Source: Oopsacas minuta | Lineage: Eukaryota > Porifera > Hexactinellida > Lyssacinosida > Leucopsacidae | Direction of reading: 5' to 3' | Assembly: GCA_024704765.1 (NCBI GenBank) | Contig: JAKMXF010000310.1 | Coordinates: forward strand, 310,001 to 374,000 | DNA: 64,000 bases | Shown here: positions 1 through 10,922 of the stretch, piece after piece | Position numbering within the stretch: position 1 is the stretch's first letter | Layout: each line of letters opens with the position of its first letter | Translations under genes and position numbers: made by a program | Notes under the pieces: generated by a model | The model's input: the letters and a program-made list of their open reading frames with translations, nothing else | The model's database searches: none | Told to the model about the DNA's origin: nothing

Positions 1-1099
1 TGATATATAACGGTTACCTGCTCAAATCGGCCAGCTAAATATAGTCCAGTGGACAATTTATAATAGTAATCGACCTCTATATAGCAGCCACCTGTACATA
101 ACGGCCACTTTGGACCGCTGCAACACTGGTACGTACCGTATATGTAATCCATCACGTCATGAATAAACCACCATAAAGTCAAAAGTTGTGACTTCAGTGG
201 TGTCTGCTTATTAGCAGCCCATTCAGGTCCCAAGTGGAGATTTTGTATTATCAATTCCGTTCCATTCCCTGTAAGCATGCTAGCAACTTCAAAAATTAGC
301 ATCGAAAATTCGTGAAAAATATGAGTTGCTAATTAATGAATTCGACGAGAATTCATTAATTCCTGAGATTTGAATTTACTCATAATCATTGTAACGATAT
401 ACGAAATAATATAATCAACATACGAGATGTGACAGCACGCTACGGTTACAAATGTTACGTATGTTTAGGGTATTTATGTTAACATGGTACATCGTACAAA
501 TAAAACCAACGATTAGAAAGCCAATATATTGCAAGGTGATAATAGTGACGTCATAGCAAAGTCATTACCATGAAACCAAATAAAGGATAGTTCTATACTT
601 GTAATTGGAAAAACATTTCATGAATCAAATTGGACGAATTAGGCTTTGTATATGCTTGATTTTGATTTCCTTGAATTCACTTTGACTTATATTATTGCGT
701 AGTTTACGATTATTGGTAACATCAAAGGCAAGTATAGTCCATTGAGGGGGACAGGTAAGACTGGTTATAGAAGATTCAATGAAAAGTAATATGTGAACGG
801 TAGAACTCTGATATATTAACTGGACGCTCAGCGAGAGCACATCGATCTAGTTTCCTTCCAAATAGCACGTATAATTTGTAAAGCAGTTTTGGTATAATTG
901 TGGCCAAGTGAAGTATTTAATGTTTATCGAAGGATGAAAATAATAGAATTAAAGAACAGACCTGTAAATGTGTTGTAGAGATTCAGTCCAGAACAAAGTC
1001 AATCAAGAACAACAGGGTCAGAATAGTGAGAGACGAGTGATGAGTGATGAGTGATGAGTGATGAGAGATGTACGAATTGAATATTGGTAATTTATACAA

Positions 1100-1239
1100 T
1101 ACAGTAGAACTCGGATAAGACGTATCCCCTCGGGAAACAGAAATTAGTACGTCTTATCCAAATATGTTTGCATTACAAATAATGATGACTGATATTTTGG
1201 GATATAAGAAATAGTACGTCTTAACCGAGTTCTCCTGTA
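1100..1239. mobile_element. MITE, TIR family 'TACAGTAGAACTCGG' (copy 1)
   Basis: A 140-bp non-autonomous element. The left end reads TACAGTAGAACTCGGATAAG. The right end, in reverse complement, reads TACAGGAGAACTCGGTTAAG. Both ends continue into a shared GACGTA. The terminal TA pair fits a Tc1/mariner-type target-site duplication. There is no coding capacity. Degraded relatives occur at 2464-2617, about 19744-19860 and near 36945-36972. Confidence 0.75.
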
Positions 1240-1379
1240 CCTATATTCAAATTATTACACTACTTATATAGTAGTACTCAACTTCTGGCGCTTAAATTAC
1301 GGAAGTCATAACTACGTAAATTGTGAATGAAATTCAGGTGTTTTTAATTAATTAATTAATTAAAATGATTGGCTTCAGC

Positions 1380-1980
1380 TAGGGAGCAATACGCCAGCTT
1401 TGATCTCAAGATAGTAAATCCCATCATACACAATGCAAATTTGTTGCATCAATGTTGCAGGAATTAGGACACAGGTTCTTATTTCCAAAAACAAGATTCT
1501 TGGATCAACATTGTTTGGAAAATTCAACACATACACGATGCAACATCCCAACATTGTTGCAACTGCTGCATTCAACAAAGTTGCATAAAGTTGAGGTATT
1601 AAAAGGTGCATAGTGCATGCACGTTAGGTACATCTTGATGGAATTATATTAGAGCTGTTTTTGGATTTTCTACATTTACAAACAATGCCGCGAATGACCA
1701 ATGAGAATTTCCGTGGAAAGTTGTCTAAAACAATTGAAAGATTTCAAATAGGAATACCCTATCAGTAGATGCATAACGCGCATGTATTGTGTACCTAACC
1801 CATATGCACTATGTACTTAACTCACATGCGGTATGAAGTTTTTATTTTATGGAAATTTCCATGCAACATTGGTTTTGGGAGCATTTTTGGCATAATTGCA
1901 TCGTGTAGGAATAATGTTGTCAGCAACTTGTTGCAATAGGGAGTATGTATTTTCCTGCAATGTCGCATGCAACTAAGTTA
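1380..1980. repeat. TGTTGCA-rich low-complexity block
   Basis: The motif TTGCA/TGCAAC recurs many times on both strands, with imperfect inverted copies of 'caacattgttgcaac'. Short matching stretches around 1420-1610 and 1860-1975 look like diverged copies of the same repeat. Reading frames through it are shadows of this composition. Confidence 0.45.
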
Positions 1981-2463
1981 TCTAAGGGATTATCTAAGAG
2001 CGCAGGACACTCCACTAGGTGCATGATTTTTGATATATTTATATTTAGGAGCGTGAAAACTGAGCCTTTTTCCCTATACTATAACACTAATTTACTGATT
2101 TAGGCGAATGAAAATTTGGGGGAACGTTAGTAGCGTGCTCGGAAAACCCTGTATAACCCCTTGGTTACATCATGTATCGTAGGCTTAAGAACCTTATATA
2201 ATTAAGTATTCTCCCGATGGCGGCCCTTTATGTCAAATTAGAACTTAATTTCTGTGGTAGAAAATGTAATGAACAATTACAATCTAAAAGATTTGATACG
2301 TAAAATGAAATAAATCCTGAATTAACTATTATTATAAAATTATAACACTTAGGAGAGTGCTCCATTCAGAGAATTGGAACGGATCAGCTTTTCCATGACC
2401 CGAGTCAACAAACCCGACCAGTCAATTACAATAACTAATATACAATAATAAACCTTGTAGATA

Positions 2464-2617
2464 TACAATAGAACTGGGTCAAGACGTACTTGTCTCTAAT
2501 CGAAAATTTCTCCTATCAAATCATTATAAATGATTCGGTTAATACATACTGGAATAAATAACTTGTTATCTTTTGTTTCACAAGCGATTACGTCTTAATT
2601 ACCGAGTTCTACTAGTA
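2464..2617. mobile_element. MITE, same TIR family (copy 2, diverged)
   Basis: The left end reads TACAATAGAACTGGGTCAAG followed by ACGTA. The right end, in reverse complement, reads TACTAGTAGAACTCGGTAAT followed by TAAGACGTA. Length (about 154 bp) and end sequence match the element at 1100-1239. It has no coding capacity. Confidence 0.6.
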
Positions 2618-3130
2618 TACTAATTAGCACTTTGTCAATATATATCCATAGTCACTTAGGTAAATAACTATGGACAATCAGGTAAGCATCTCGAACTGTT
2701 GGTCAATTTCAATCTACCGGTCGGCCAGTCAGTCAAATCTCAACCAGTACCCGACCGATTAACCATCTCTGACCCATACTGAGCGTAATATTAATCATCA
2801 GATTTTCTATAGATCAAAATCTTAGGAAGAAAACGATTGCGATCTCCAATTCGATCCTCGATTCCTATCAGATAGTCATAAAAGGATCGCAATTGTGATC
2901 GCGGGTTCATTGATCGTGTGATTTAGAAGAAATATCCACACTAATGTTAAAACCTTCATCTCATTTTGAGCTGATTTTTCTTCAATCACACATAATTGAT
3001 TTGTCATTACTAAGAATATTATCTCAAATTTAATATTAATAGTAAGATCAAATGAATAAATATATTTTAAGTGTCGAATTAATTTATTTCAAAAATAATT
3101 ATTTATAATTTGTATTCCTAGTATCCTTTA

Positions 3131-6100
3131 TCATAAGTAAAACTGATCGATGATTTTTGCGTAGATTTCAGCAACGAATGTCCTCTTTAGCTTAGCAGTA
3201 GGCGTCAGTTCCCCTGAATAAATGGAGAAGTCTCGTGGAAGAAATGCAAATTTCTACAAAATACAAAATACAATCAATACTAAATAACAGCAATCATTCA
3301 TTAAAATTCAGTGAATATGAGAAGAGGAGTGAGGAATGAGGAAAGTTATTGTTATTTTGTTACAATACTGTATAGAAATGTTGTCCGCACTAGATAGTTT
3401 ATCGTGTGCGGACATTCGAACAGGTTAAAGTCAGAAAACTGCCAATAGACTAGCTTTTTATGGCCTCATGGGGGATAGGTAGATATCTTGTTATTATAGA
3501 TATGGAGTTCAAATAAAGCGAATCATACTGGAGTTGTGGACGATGTTAAAGCATAGTGACTCAATATTTACCTTAATCTTGGCCACGTTAGAAACAGCCT
3601 TCTCATTAGCTTTATGCATTCCATCTTCAATATATTGATGCACTACACTACTTTTCACAGCCTCGCTCACTGTAGTAGCTTCTACTCCCAAACTCTTGCA
3701 AATGTCAATAGCTTCCTCATCTAACTCATCAGAAGGCAAGCCGTCGGGAGCTAGCCTACATTTGAGCGTTACCAGCATGCTAAGGAACTTCTTACCATCT
3801 CCCACTACTACACAAGATGAACACATTCTCAGCTGTTTCTTCATCTCCTGCTCTATGGGGACTGGAGCTACGTTCTCTCCTCCTGATGTTATCAGTATCT
3901 CTTTAATCCTCCCAGTTATAAAGTAGAAACCTATGTAATGTTATAATATTCTACAGTCTACATAAAAGTCTAGCAGTTGGATCCAGACATATAGAATATT
4001 GATTCAACTAGTAAATGCAATACCATTATCATCCACGTGACCAATATCCCCGGTGTAGTACCACCCATTTTTATCTGTCACTTTAGCAGTCTTCTCAGCA
4101 TCATGTAGATATCCCATAAAGTTGTATCTTCCTTTGAAGCATATTTCTCCATCTCCATCACTAAATACAAAAGTCAAAGGTATCGTAGAATTTTAAACTA
4201 ATAATCCCTTGTTTAACGTAATAGATTATTCAGAGCAGGAAAAGTAAGATGGTTGGTAAGCGGAATTAAAGTATAGAATAATACAAAATACTGTTTGAAG
4301 AGGTAAACTAAGTGAGATGATGATTGAAGGGCATAGAATACTCTCATGGTTGATTTTTGGTATAAATAAGGGGGGTTCCTTTATCTAGCTCAGAAAACAG
4401 TCAGTCTTGACGAAATTAATACTTATCACGAAAATGTGACGTAATTCTACATTTCAAATAAAGTCTGGAACCGACGATCCCTCAAGGCTATTTCCAATTA
4501 ACTTAGTCATAAGACATACCTATTAGGTTCATGTATCTTAGTTTCCGATCCCTCTATACTTCTTCCCACGGAGCCTAACAGGTTGGCTCCTGGTAGAGAT
4601 ACAGTTCCGGGTCCCATATTCTCGCTCGCTCCATAAATACTGAATATGGTAACTCCTGCTTTATCGAAAAACTCAAGCACGTTCAATGAGATAGGTGAAG
4701 CAGCAGTAAACTATAAAAATTAAAATAATGACATATTACGTCATGATCAACGATTAAGCATTTAATTAATAATCCCTATGTGAAGCTAAGAAACTTTCAC
4801 ACATAGAACTGATATAATTTGATATTTTATCAAGCTGGTCTAAACTCGTAATACGAGTAGATTGAAACTTAATCAATATTACATAAGATCCTCGCTTATG
4901 CGAATAGTCATGTACTACTGAGAGTATGAACTGTTAGTGGATACAATTAAGCTATATTCTATAGCATACGAGACTGTGCCTGCTTGTCTACTCAACCAAT
5001 TCTACACAAATCACAAAAGAAATAGCAGAAAGATATCCAAAAATAGTAGCACCTCTCTTCATCGACGCGACCGTCTGGTACTCTGTCTCAATAATAGACG
5101 AGTACAACTCATCACTGAGTTCAGACAGAGACAGGAGGACAGACGAGCTGCAGAAACCAACTGCATCAATACTCTAGATAGCTGTCCAACTCAAAAGCTA
5201 ATCTCTAAGCAGAGATGAAGTAGAATATGCTCCACTCCATGAAAGACAACATGATAAAGGAGATCGAAACAAAGATAAGAAAACTAGAGGTTACAGTTAA
5301 AGAAACAGAGGAACTGTTTGAGCATAACACTCAAGAGCTGGAGCAAGATATCTCTGGGTTGGGACAACTTGCAGAGAGAGAAATCATCTCAACTCCTAAT
5401 AACCCTGCACTCGTACAACCTTCAATATCAGTAGGGAAGTTAGACTATGCTATAGGTATTGCTTATGATGAGATATCTCAACGAATCCACGTAGCAGCTG
5501 GTATTGTGTGAGGGACAGGTTAGTGAGCCATCAGGAATAGCATTAAGTCCTGAGGATGTTTAAGTAAGTGGCATAAAGGGCCCCATTGCATATTCAAGCA
5601 GAAAATGCCAAGATTCAAACTATTAAATAAATTAGGAAAGGATTCAAAGGAAGGATCTTTTATAGGAGAGTTCTATTAGAGTCATAGCATCGCCATAGCG
5701 CCTAACAAGGACGTATTTGTAACTGTTTTTATAACTAAACTAATACACAAATATTACATTAAACACAAAACCATGACGGAATCATGTGACATCAAATTAA
5801 AGGACGATAAGGTTTTCGTTCTGAGCCGGAAAAACAATCCATGTCTCTATGTATTCAATCTTACTGGCGAAAAGCTCCGTTCATTCAATTTGCATTGTCT
5901 GCAGGAAGTTAGAAAATGTTCTCCAATCTGTTGCGATACTGAATATTCTGATGGGGACTATTCTGCTGGTAAATAAAAGTGTTCTCTCAAGAAGGTACTC
6001 TGCTACACATACTGGGAGATACTCAGGAGGAGGACAAGAAAATCAACCATGAGGGCATTATAGTTACCAATGACAATAATTTTCTAGTTGTTCTAATTTT

Positions 6101-8630
6101 ACTAAGTTCACATTACATATCTTCTGTTAAGTAAATATATTAAAGCTATTTTAACAACTATTGTGTAAATGTGTGACGAGGGTACCCGACTATTGTCTTC
6201 TTATAAGATACAACAAGACCCCTGTCACCACATAGCTACAGATATATCACAAACATACCAAAATTAATTTTATAGCTTTACCAGTCCTTATATGTAAATA
6301 TGTGACATAAACACTTTTCACTTCACTTACTTCGAATTCGCCCCTTGGATAGTATTAAATAAATAAAATAATATTCAATAACATCTCAAACATCTGTAGT
6401 TTATGGACTGTATCATATCCTCAATTGAATTTGGTTGTCAGAATAGAATTTAGTTTACGAACTACCTCTAAACTAATCAATCAACCGTATGCACCATGTG
6501 GAGCAGAATCAAGTTTCTCATTTGGGCCTAATGAATATTCAATATTCTCACTTCTCAAAGAAGATATAGTTAGAAAATTTGAATGAATAATTCAATTAAT
6601 TAGTTTATGAAGAAACTTACACAAACTTTTCCATTTATCAATCCCAACATCTTCTTGACAGATTCAAGGGGAACTCTAAAATAACATAATAATAAATAAT
6701 GTTTAAAACAAATATGAATATGTATAAAACTAGTAACTACGTAGAAAACTAACTCTCCAGAAATTACAGCAGGCTCTATATTTTCTTTAAGCTTCTCCCA
6801 GACTCTGGGGACCCCGAAGAATATATTAGGCTCAATTTCCTAAAATTTTATATAAATTCATAACTTCTACTCGTAGTTATAATTAGGTAATCCCTTAGTT
6901 CTAAATGGGAGATGACTTACTCTTAATGTCTCTATGAGACTGCCTTTCATTGCATCTGGTAATGCGAAAAATACCTTACAACCAGAATGTAGAGGAATCA
7001 TCATATCCTTAACAGTACAAGTATACCCGTTAGTATATTATATAATATACAGTTGTATACTAACTCACCACTATCTGAGCTGCTATGTGACTGAATGGCA
7101 GATAGCTCACCATTGTATATTCCTGTAAATATAGTCAGAACAAAGTAAGGTACTGATATTGCGAATAGTATCAGAAAGTAATGACGTAGATATCATGTCT
7201 ATTTGCAAGTGAAGATGTGGCTTAGACTAAACATATAAAATTCTTTTAGTGTACTCCGTATTATGTATACATAACTCCAACTGCAAAGATAATTCAATTT
7301 CAATGGCCTTCTATGGCAATATACATATGAATAACCAAAAATTAGAATAAAACGAGACGGAGAAGGATGGATTATTATATTTACCAGGACTGGAAGAAGA
7401 TTATTCATTAGTCTGATCAACAAATAATCGGGAATTCGTACATCCACCAAATTTAGACAGTTGGAAAGTATTGACGATAAATTACTAAAAAGCATTTATT
7501 GCACACAATTTAAACAACTGATTGAGATATTGAAGACATAAGACAGGAGAAAATCATAATTTGCATAAATATACTATAGAAATCTGGCAGAATTGTATAT
7601 TTACCACTTGCCTGTGTAATCTTGTAATCCTGGTACAGAGTCAATGAATTCCACACAAGGTTGTCATGACTTGCCATCACACCCTATACATATACACTTT
7701 ATATGTAGTATTAGAATTAGAATTACAGGTAATTTAATGATGTAATAGAGATAATTCTAACAACATACATATGAGAGGTCAGTATACGGAAATCCATACT
7801 TTTATAACTTGTGGTATTATAGTATAAATTAATTATTATACCTTCGGCTGTCCTGTTGTACCAGATGTGTAGAGGAGTGTTGAACAGTGCCCAGGCCTCT
7901 GTGAGTCCATTATTGCCTCTACTTCAGCTGTCTGAATATTCTACAAATATTAATTTTAACAACTTTAGAATTAACACACTATTAGAAATATTGTATGTAT
8001 TAATTGCTACCTTGCCAAGCTCTATAAACTCGCTCCACTCTAGAACTCCCTTCGCCTTGAGAGCTGGGTCTACAGATCCTGGAACAGACTGTACAAATAT
8101 CAGATCTGATATATCACTTCCAGCTTCTAGCAGCTTTTCTAAAATAGCATTAGTATCCCCGAATGCAACACGTGTGTTTGAATGCTTCAGGATGTATCGA
8201 GTAATGTCCAGACTGTTAGTCGTGTAAATTCCGTTAGATAATCCTCCTGCTTGGATGGCGCCTATATCAGCCATCATCCATTCAGGAGAATTAGAAGCCA
8301 TGATGCTAACACTCTCAAATCTCTTCAGTCCAGCAGCCAGCAGAGATTTAGATACACTCATGGTATGTTCATAGAATTGTGCATAGGAATAGGAATGCCA
8401 TCTTCCTCCTCGCTTCACATTCAATGCATTCTGAGAAGCGAATTTATTACATGTTTCTTTGAATAATTTAGAAATAGTAGTCGGAGGATGAGCTGCCCTT
8501 CCAGATTGTCCCATCTATATGAATAACTTGTATATATAGCATGATTATATAGTAAATCCTGTAATTCATGCTTATAAAGTACATAGCTTACCTGAACCTG
8601 CACTTCTACGTCTGGTTCTGATACCCACAT
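3131..8630 (-). CDS. ACSBG: Long-chain fatty acid-CoA ligase, ACSBG (bubblegum) family, 12 exons
   Basis: ATP-dependent acyl-CoA synthetase that activates long-chain fatty acids through an acyl-AMP intermediate. Exons, 5' to 3' on the minus strand, are about 8630-8593, 8514-8011, 7931-7842, 7685-7605, 7123-7071, 7007-6921, 6839-6757, 6675-6621, 4710-4520, 4160-4024, 3930-3574 and 3253-3131. Reading phases agree across the junctions checked. The AMP-binding P-loop (STLLYTSGTTGQPKG) spans the junction of exons 3 and 4. SYLPFSHIAAQ, WYYTGDIGHVDDNG, GRIKEILITSGGENVAP and a C-terminal FSIYSGELTPTAKLKR are typical of ACSBG proteins. The first Met (MWVSEPDVEVQVQ) is a guess; an upstream exon is possible. 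The helical segment between the RVWEKLKENI block and the conserved GLINGKVCFTAASPIS block is clearly shorter than in vertebrate ACSBG1/2. The intron at 4711-6620 contains an antisense pseudogene. Confidence 0.88.
4937..6115 (+). pseudogene. TRIM/NHL-repeat protein pseudogene, antisense inside the ACSBG intron
   Basis: Plus-strand fragments of one decayed gene occur in colinear order. About 4990-5215 and 5227-5340 encode a charged coiled-coil region (IEKETKIRKLEVTVKETEEL-like). About 5400-5520 encodes NHL-type sequence (SVGKLDYAIGIAYDEISQRI). 5640-5760 retains AIAPNK-DVFVT-like sequence in another frame. 5773-5965 encodes DKVFVLSRKNNPCLYVFNLTG, and 5970-6095 encodes VFSQEGTLLHILGDTQEEDK. At least three frame changes and several stops separate them, so no intact protein is possible. 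The architecture (coiled coil followed by six-bladed NHL propeller) is that of TRIM/NHL-like proteins; no RING or B-box was seen. It lies antisense in the largest ACSBG intron. Confidence 0.72.
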
Positions 8631-8643
8631 TGCTGAATTGACT

Positions 8644-8931
8644 ACAAAATATTAGTAGAAGAAATAAGTTATACAATAATTACAACTATAGTGGAGTCTC
8701 CCAAAACGGACACTCCGAGAAGCGGACAACCCCTACAACTGATTGAATTTGCCAAGCATGTAATACTTAAGCAGTCTCCGAGGAGCGAACAACTCCGAAT
8801 TTCGAACAACGGACAGGGAACTGGCCCCGAATGGCTTGTCTTAATGCAAAATTATCTCCAAGAACGGACAACTAGAAACTACAACCAATAATTTTCATAG
8901 ATATCACAAAATTTACATAATAATATGAGTG
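8644..8931. repeat. Possible degenerate DNA-transposon remnant
   Basis: From 8689 the sequence reads GTGGAGTCTCCCAAAACGGA. It is followed by several copies of an 'AACGGACA/GCGGACAAC' motif up to about 8880. This wording resembles mariner/pogo MITE ends, but clear terminal inverted repeats could not be paired. No coding signal was found. Confidence 0.3.
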
Positions 8932-9153
8932 CTATACAAGTCCCATGTCTTTCAAGTCTTTCAACAATTCTTTCATCTTGTCGATGTAAACTTTAGGTCC
9001 ATAAAGGCGGTACACACATGGAATTTCTAGTCCGTAACCTGTTCCTCTGTTTTCTTTCTCTCCAGTAACCTCAGCAAATCCTATATTTGCTTCTCTTCTC
9101 AAAAATTGTGAAAGTAGAGGTTGTTTTGAAGTAGCTATGGGCATTAGCACCAC
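8932..9153 (-). CDS. Unidentified 3'-terminal exon
   Basis: A 73-codon frame ends in a stop and includes the fairly complex segments FLRREANIGFAEVTGEKENR and YGLEIPCVYRLYGPKVYIDK, then a basic/acidic helix KMKELLKDLKDMGLV. The composition looks like a real globular protein end rather than a random frame, but I do not recognise the family. The frame remains open upstream to about 9185. A splice acceptor is plausible near 9160-9175 (ctacag or ttgcag on the minus strand). No upstream exon was found, so this may be the last exon of a gene, or a remnant. It is about 300 bp upstream of the first assigned ACSBG exon, so an unusual 5' exon of that gene is an alternative. Confidence 0.35.
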   Translation of the reverse strand: MVLMPIATSKQPLLSQFLRREANIGFAEVTGEKENRGTGYGLEIPCVYRLYGPKVYIDKMKELLKDLKDMGLV

Positions 9154-9340
9154 AATAGATACTGTAGCTAGTCTGCAATTGTTGACCAGTAGACAGAGTT
9201 ATCTTCCTGACTTATTTGCCCACCCATTATAATATATATAGAGTATAAAGCAATGCCAATATGCTTACGTTACTCATCAGTCATCACTCTATACACAATG
9301 CCTTCCCAGTATCCTATTCAGAATAGGAATACTCAAGTAA

Positions 9341-10026
9341 GGCCATATAAAATAATATACTTGTTTATCATCCCCACCCGCCCCATTTAATCTCCCTCCT
9401 TGGCAATTTGTTTATTTTAATACATATCTTTATTTAATACTTATATTCGCAGATGAGCATCTTCGAAACGAGCTAATTATTTAACATTAGCGCCCTTCGC
9501 CTGCTAGGTCGCTCCTGAGCAGTGTGGCTAATCATGTGATTTTTCGAAAATCCAAAAAGGTGGCAATGGCATCATAATTTCGTCAGGTGTGAATTTTCGT
9601 CCAAGACTCAAACCTGTCCGAGTCAGGCCCAAATACCCCTCCCTGTATGGCAAAAATCAGCCCTGGGGTGTGCACTAAATTTTTATTATTATTATTTAAA
9701 TTGTACAATAATACAGATTATAGAGAGGAAGTGAATATTAGTTTTCCCTTATACAGTGTAAGCTTAATACGAACACCAACTGACCGTACGGTTAAAATTT
9801 ATTCGCCTTTCCGGAGTTCATAAACCGGAGTAATATCCATTGAAGTACGGTTGTAGGGACTTGATTATGTACGAATATTGTTCGTCTTATCAGAAATTTG
9901 TATTAACGAGATAGTTTAAATAAATTAGTAAAATTACGCTAAGCAAAAATAAAATAAAATTCCGCCTCCCGCCCCTATTTCGCAGAAAAAAATGGATGAG
10001 AAACAAGTAATTTATTTTACATGGCC
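9341..10026. mobile_element. Non-autonomous inverted-repeat element, family F (long copy)
   Basis: Terminal inverted repeats of about 33 bp. The left end begins GGCCATATAAAATAATATAC and continues TTGTTTATCATCC. The right end, in reverse complement, begins GGCCATGTAAAATAAATTAC and continues TTGTTTCTCATCC. Both ends run into a C-rich stretch (CCCCACCCGCC / GGGGCGGGAGG). The roughly 690-bp interior shows no transposase. A much shorter relative sits at 21908-22050. Confidence 0.72.
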
Positions 10027-10922
10027 TAAGTTAATTTTATGATTTTAGTATTAGTTTCTATATACCAGGGATTTTGTGTTGACGCAAAAATCGTGCGACA
10101 CACAACAAGATCGCGAGAGTTGAGACTAGGAAAGTATTCACGTATAGGCAAGCTGTTTCGTTCTTAAATCTGATTTCGAAAATGAAATTCTATTCCCTTC
10201 CTATTAATTTCTAAATGATATTTAGAAACAGGGTCTTGCATTTGTCATATAAGTTACGTAGTCTAGTAGTACAAATTCTGAAAAACTGACAAATAGGACG
10301 CCCTTACAGAACTTGAATAGTCTATTTATTGGTATCTACATAGTATGGTTGATACCTATCAATAGCTGCAATTTGTGACGTAATCTCATGGATGGCGGCC
10401 AAAATCTGATGTACAGGGGTTGGGGGAATATGGACCTTTGGGAGCAAATATCTCAAAAACTTACTATTTAAACATAGGGCTATGAAATATATAACAAGTT
10501 ACGTAATAAAATGGTGTAATTCGTAATACCTAGCTGTGATAATAAATTAGTTGTTTGAGGGGAAATATTACTTTCCCAAAAAAACTAATTCACAATTTGA
10601 CAATAATATAATCCTGGAACTATAATACAGTCTCAAGAATGTTAGATATTAATAGTAAAATTTGATATTTAATAATTATACAAAGGTAGATGAAGAGTGG
10701 GCATTCGGTGGACATGAAATGTTCGCGAACATCATTGTGCAAGCAAGCGAAGCGTATATGTGTGTATTTAAGTAAGTTCTATAAAAAACTATAAATAAGA
10801 ACTTCCTAAGACCTCATATTTAGCATTTACATCACAATATTGTTTACAACATTTACGTATGTTGGTATAAATAGCTTCAATATAATCGTTTAATAATATA
10901 TAAGTGGTTGGGTCACAATCTG
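10027..10922. other. Intergenic, no gene seen
   Basis: AT-rich sequence downstream of IFT56. No exon, RNA gene or clear repeat pair was recognised. A short 'aagcaagcgaagcgtat' stretch near 10740 resembles the GC-rich end motif of the dispersed repeat described at 19083, but it is too short to call. Confidence 0.4.

Larger units (their letters stand above)
1..3130. other. Non-coding region with small inverted-repeat elements
   Basis: No convincing coding exon was found here. The stretch carries two short inverted-repeat elements (listed separately), a (TTAA)n-like run near 1340-1364 and a TGTTGCA-rich block at about 1380-1980. Two possible reading frames (625-840 and 1375-1611, both minus) show no family resemblance; the second simply translates the TTGCA-rich block. 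The region lies downstream of the minus-strand CoA ligase gene. Confidence 0.5.

Noticed and set aside
1375..1611. 78-codon minus frame
   Set aside because: Generated by the TTGCA-rich block; shows internal repetition but no family features.
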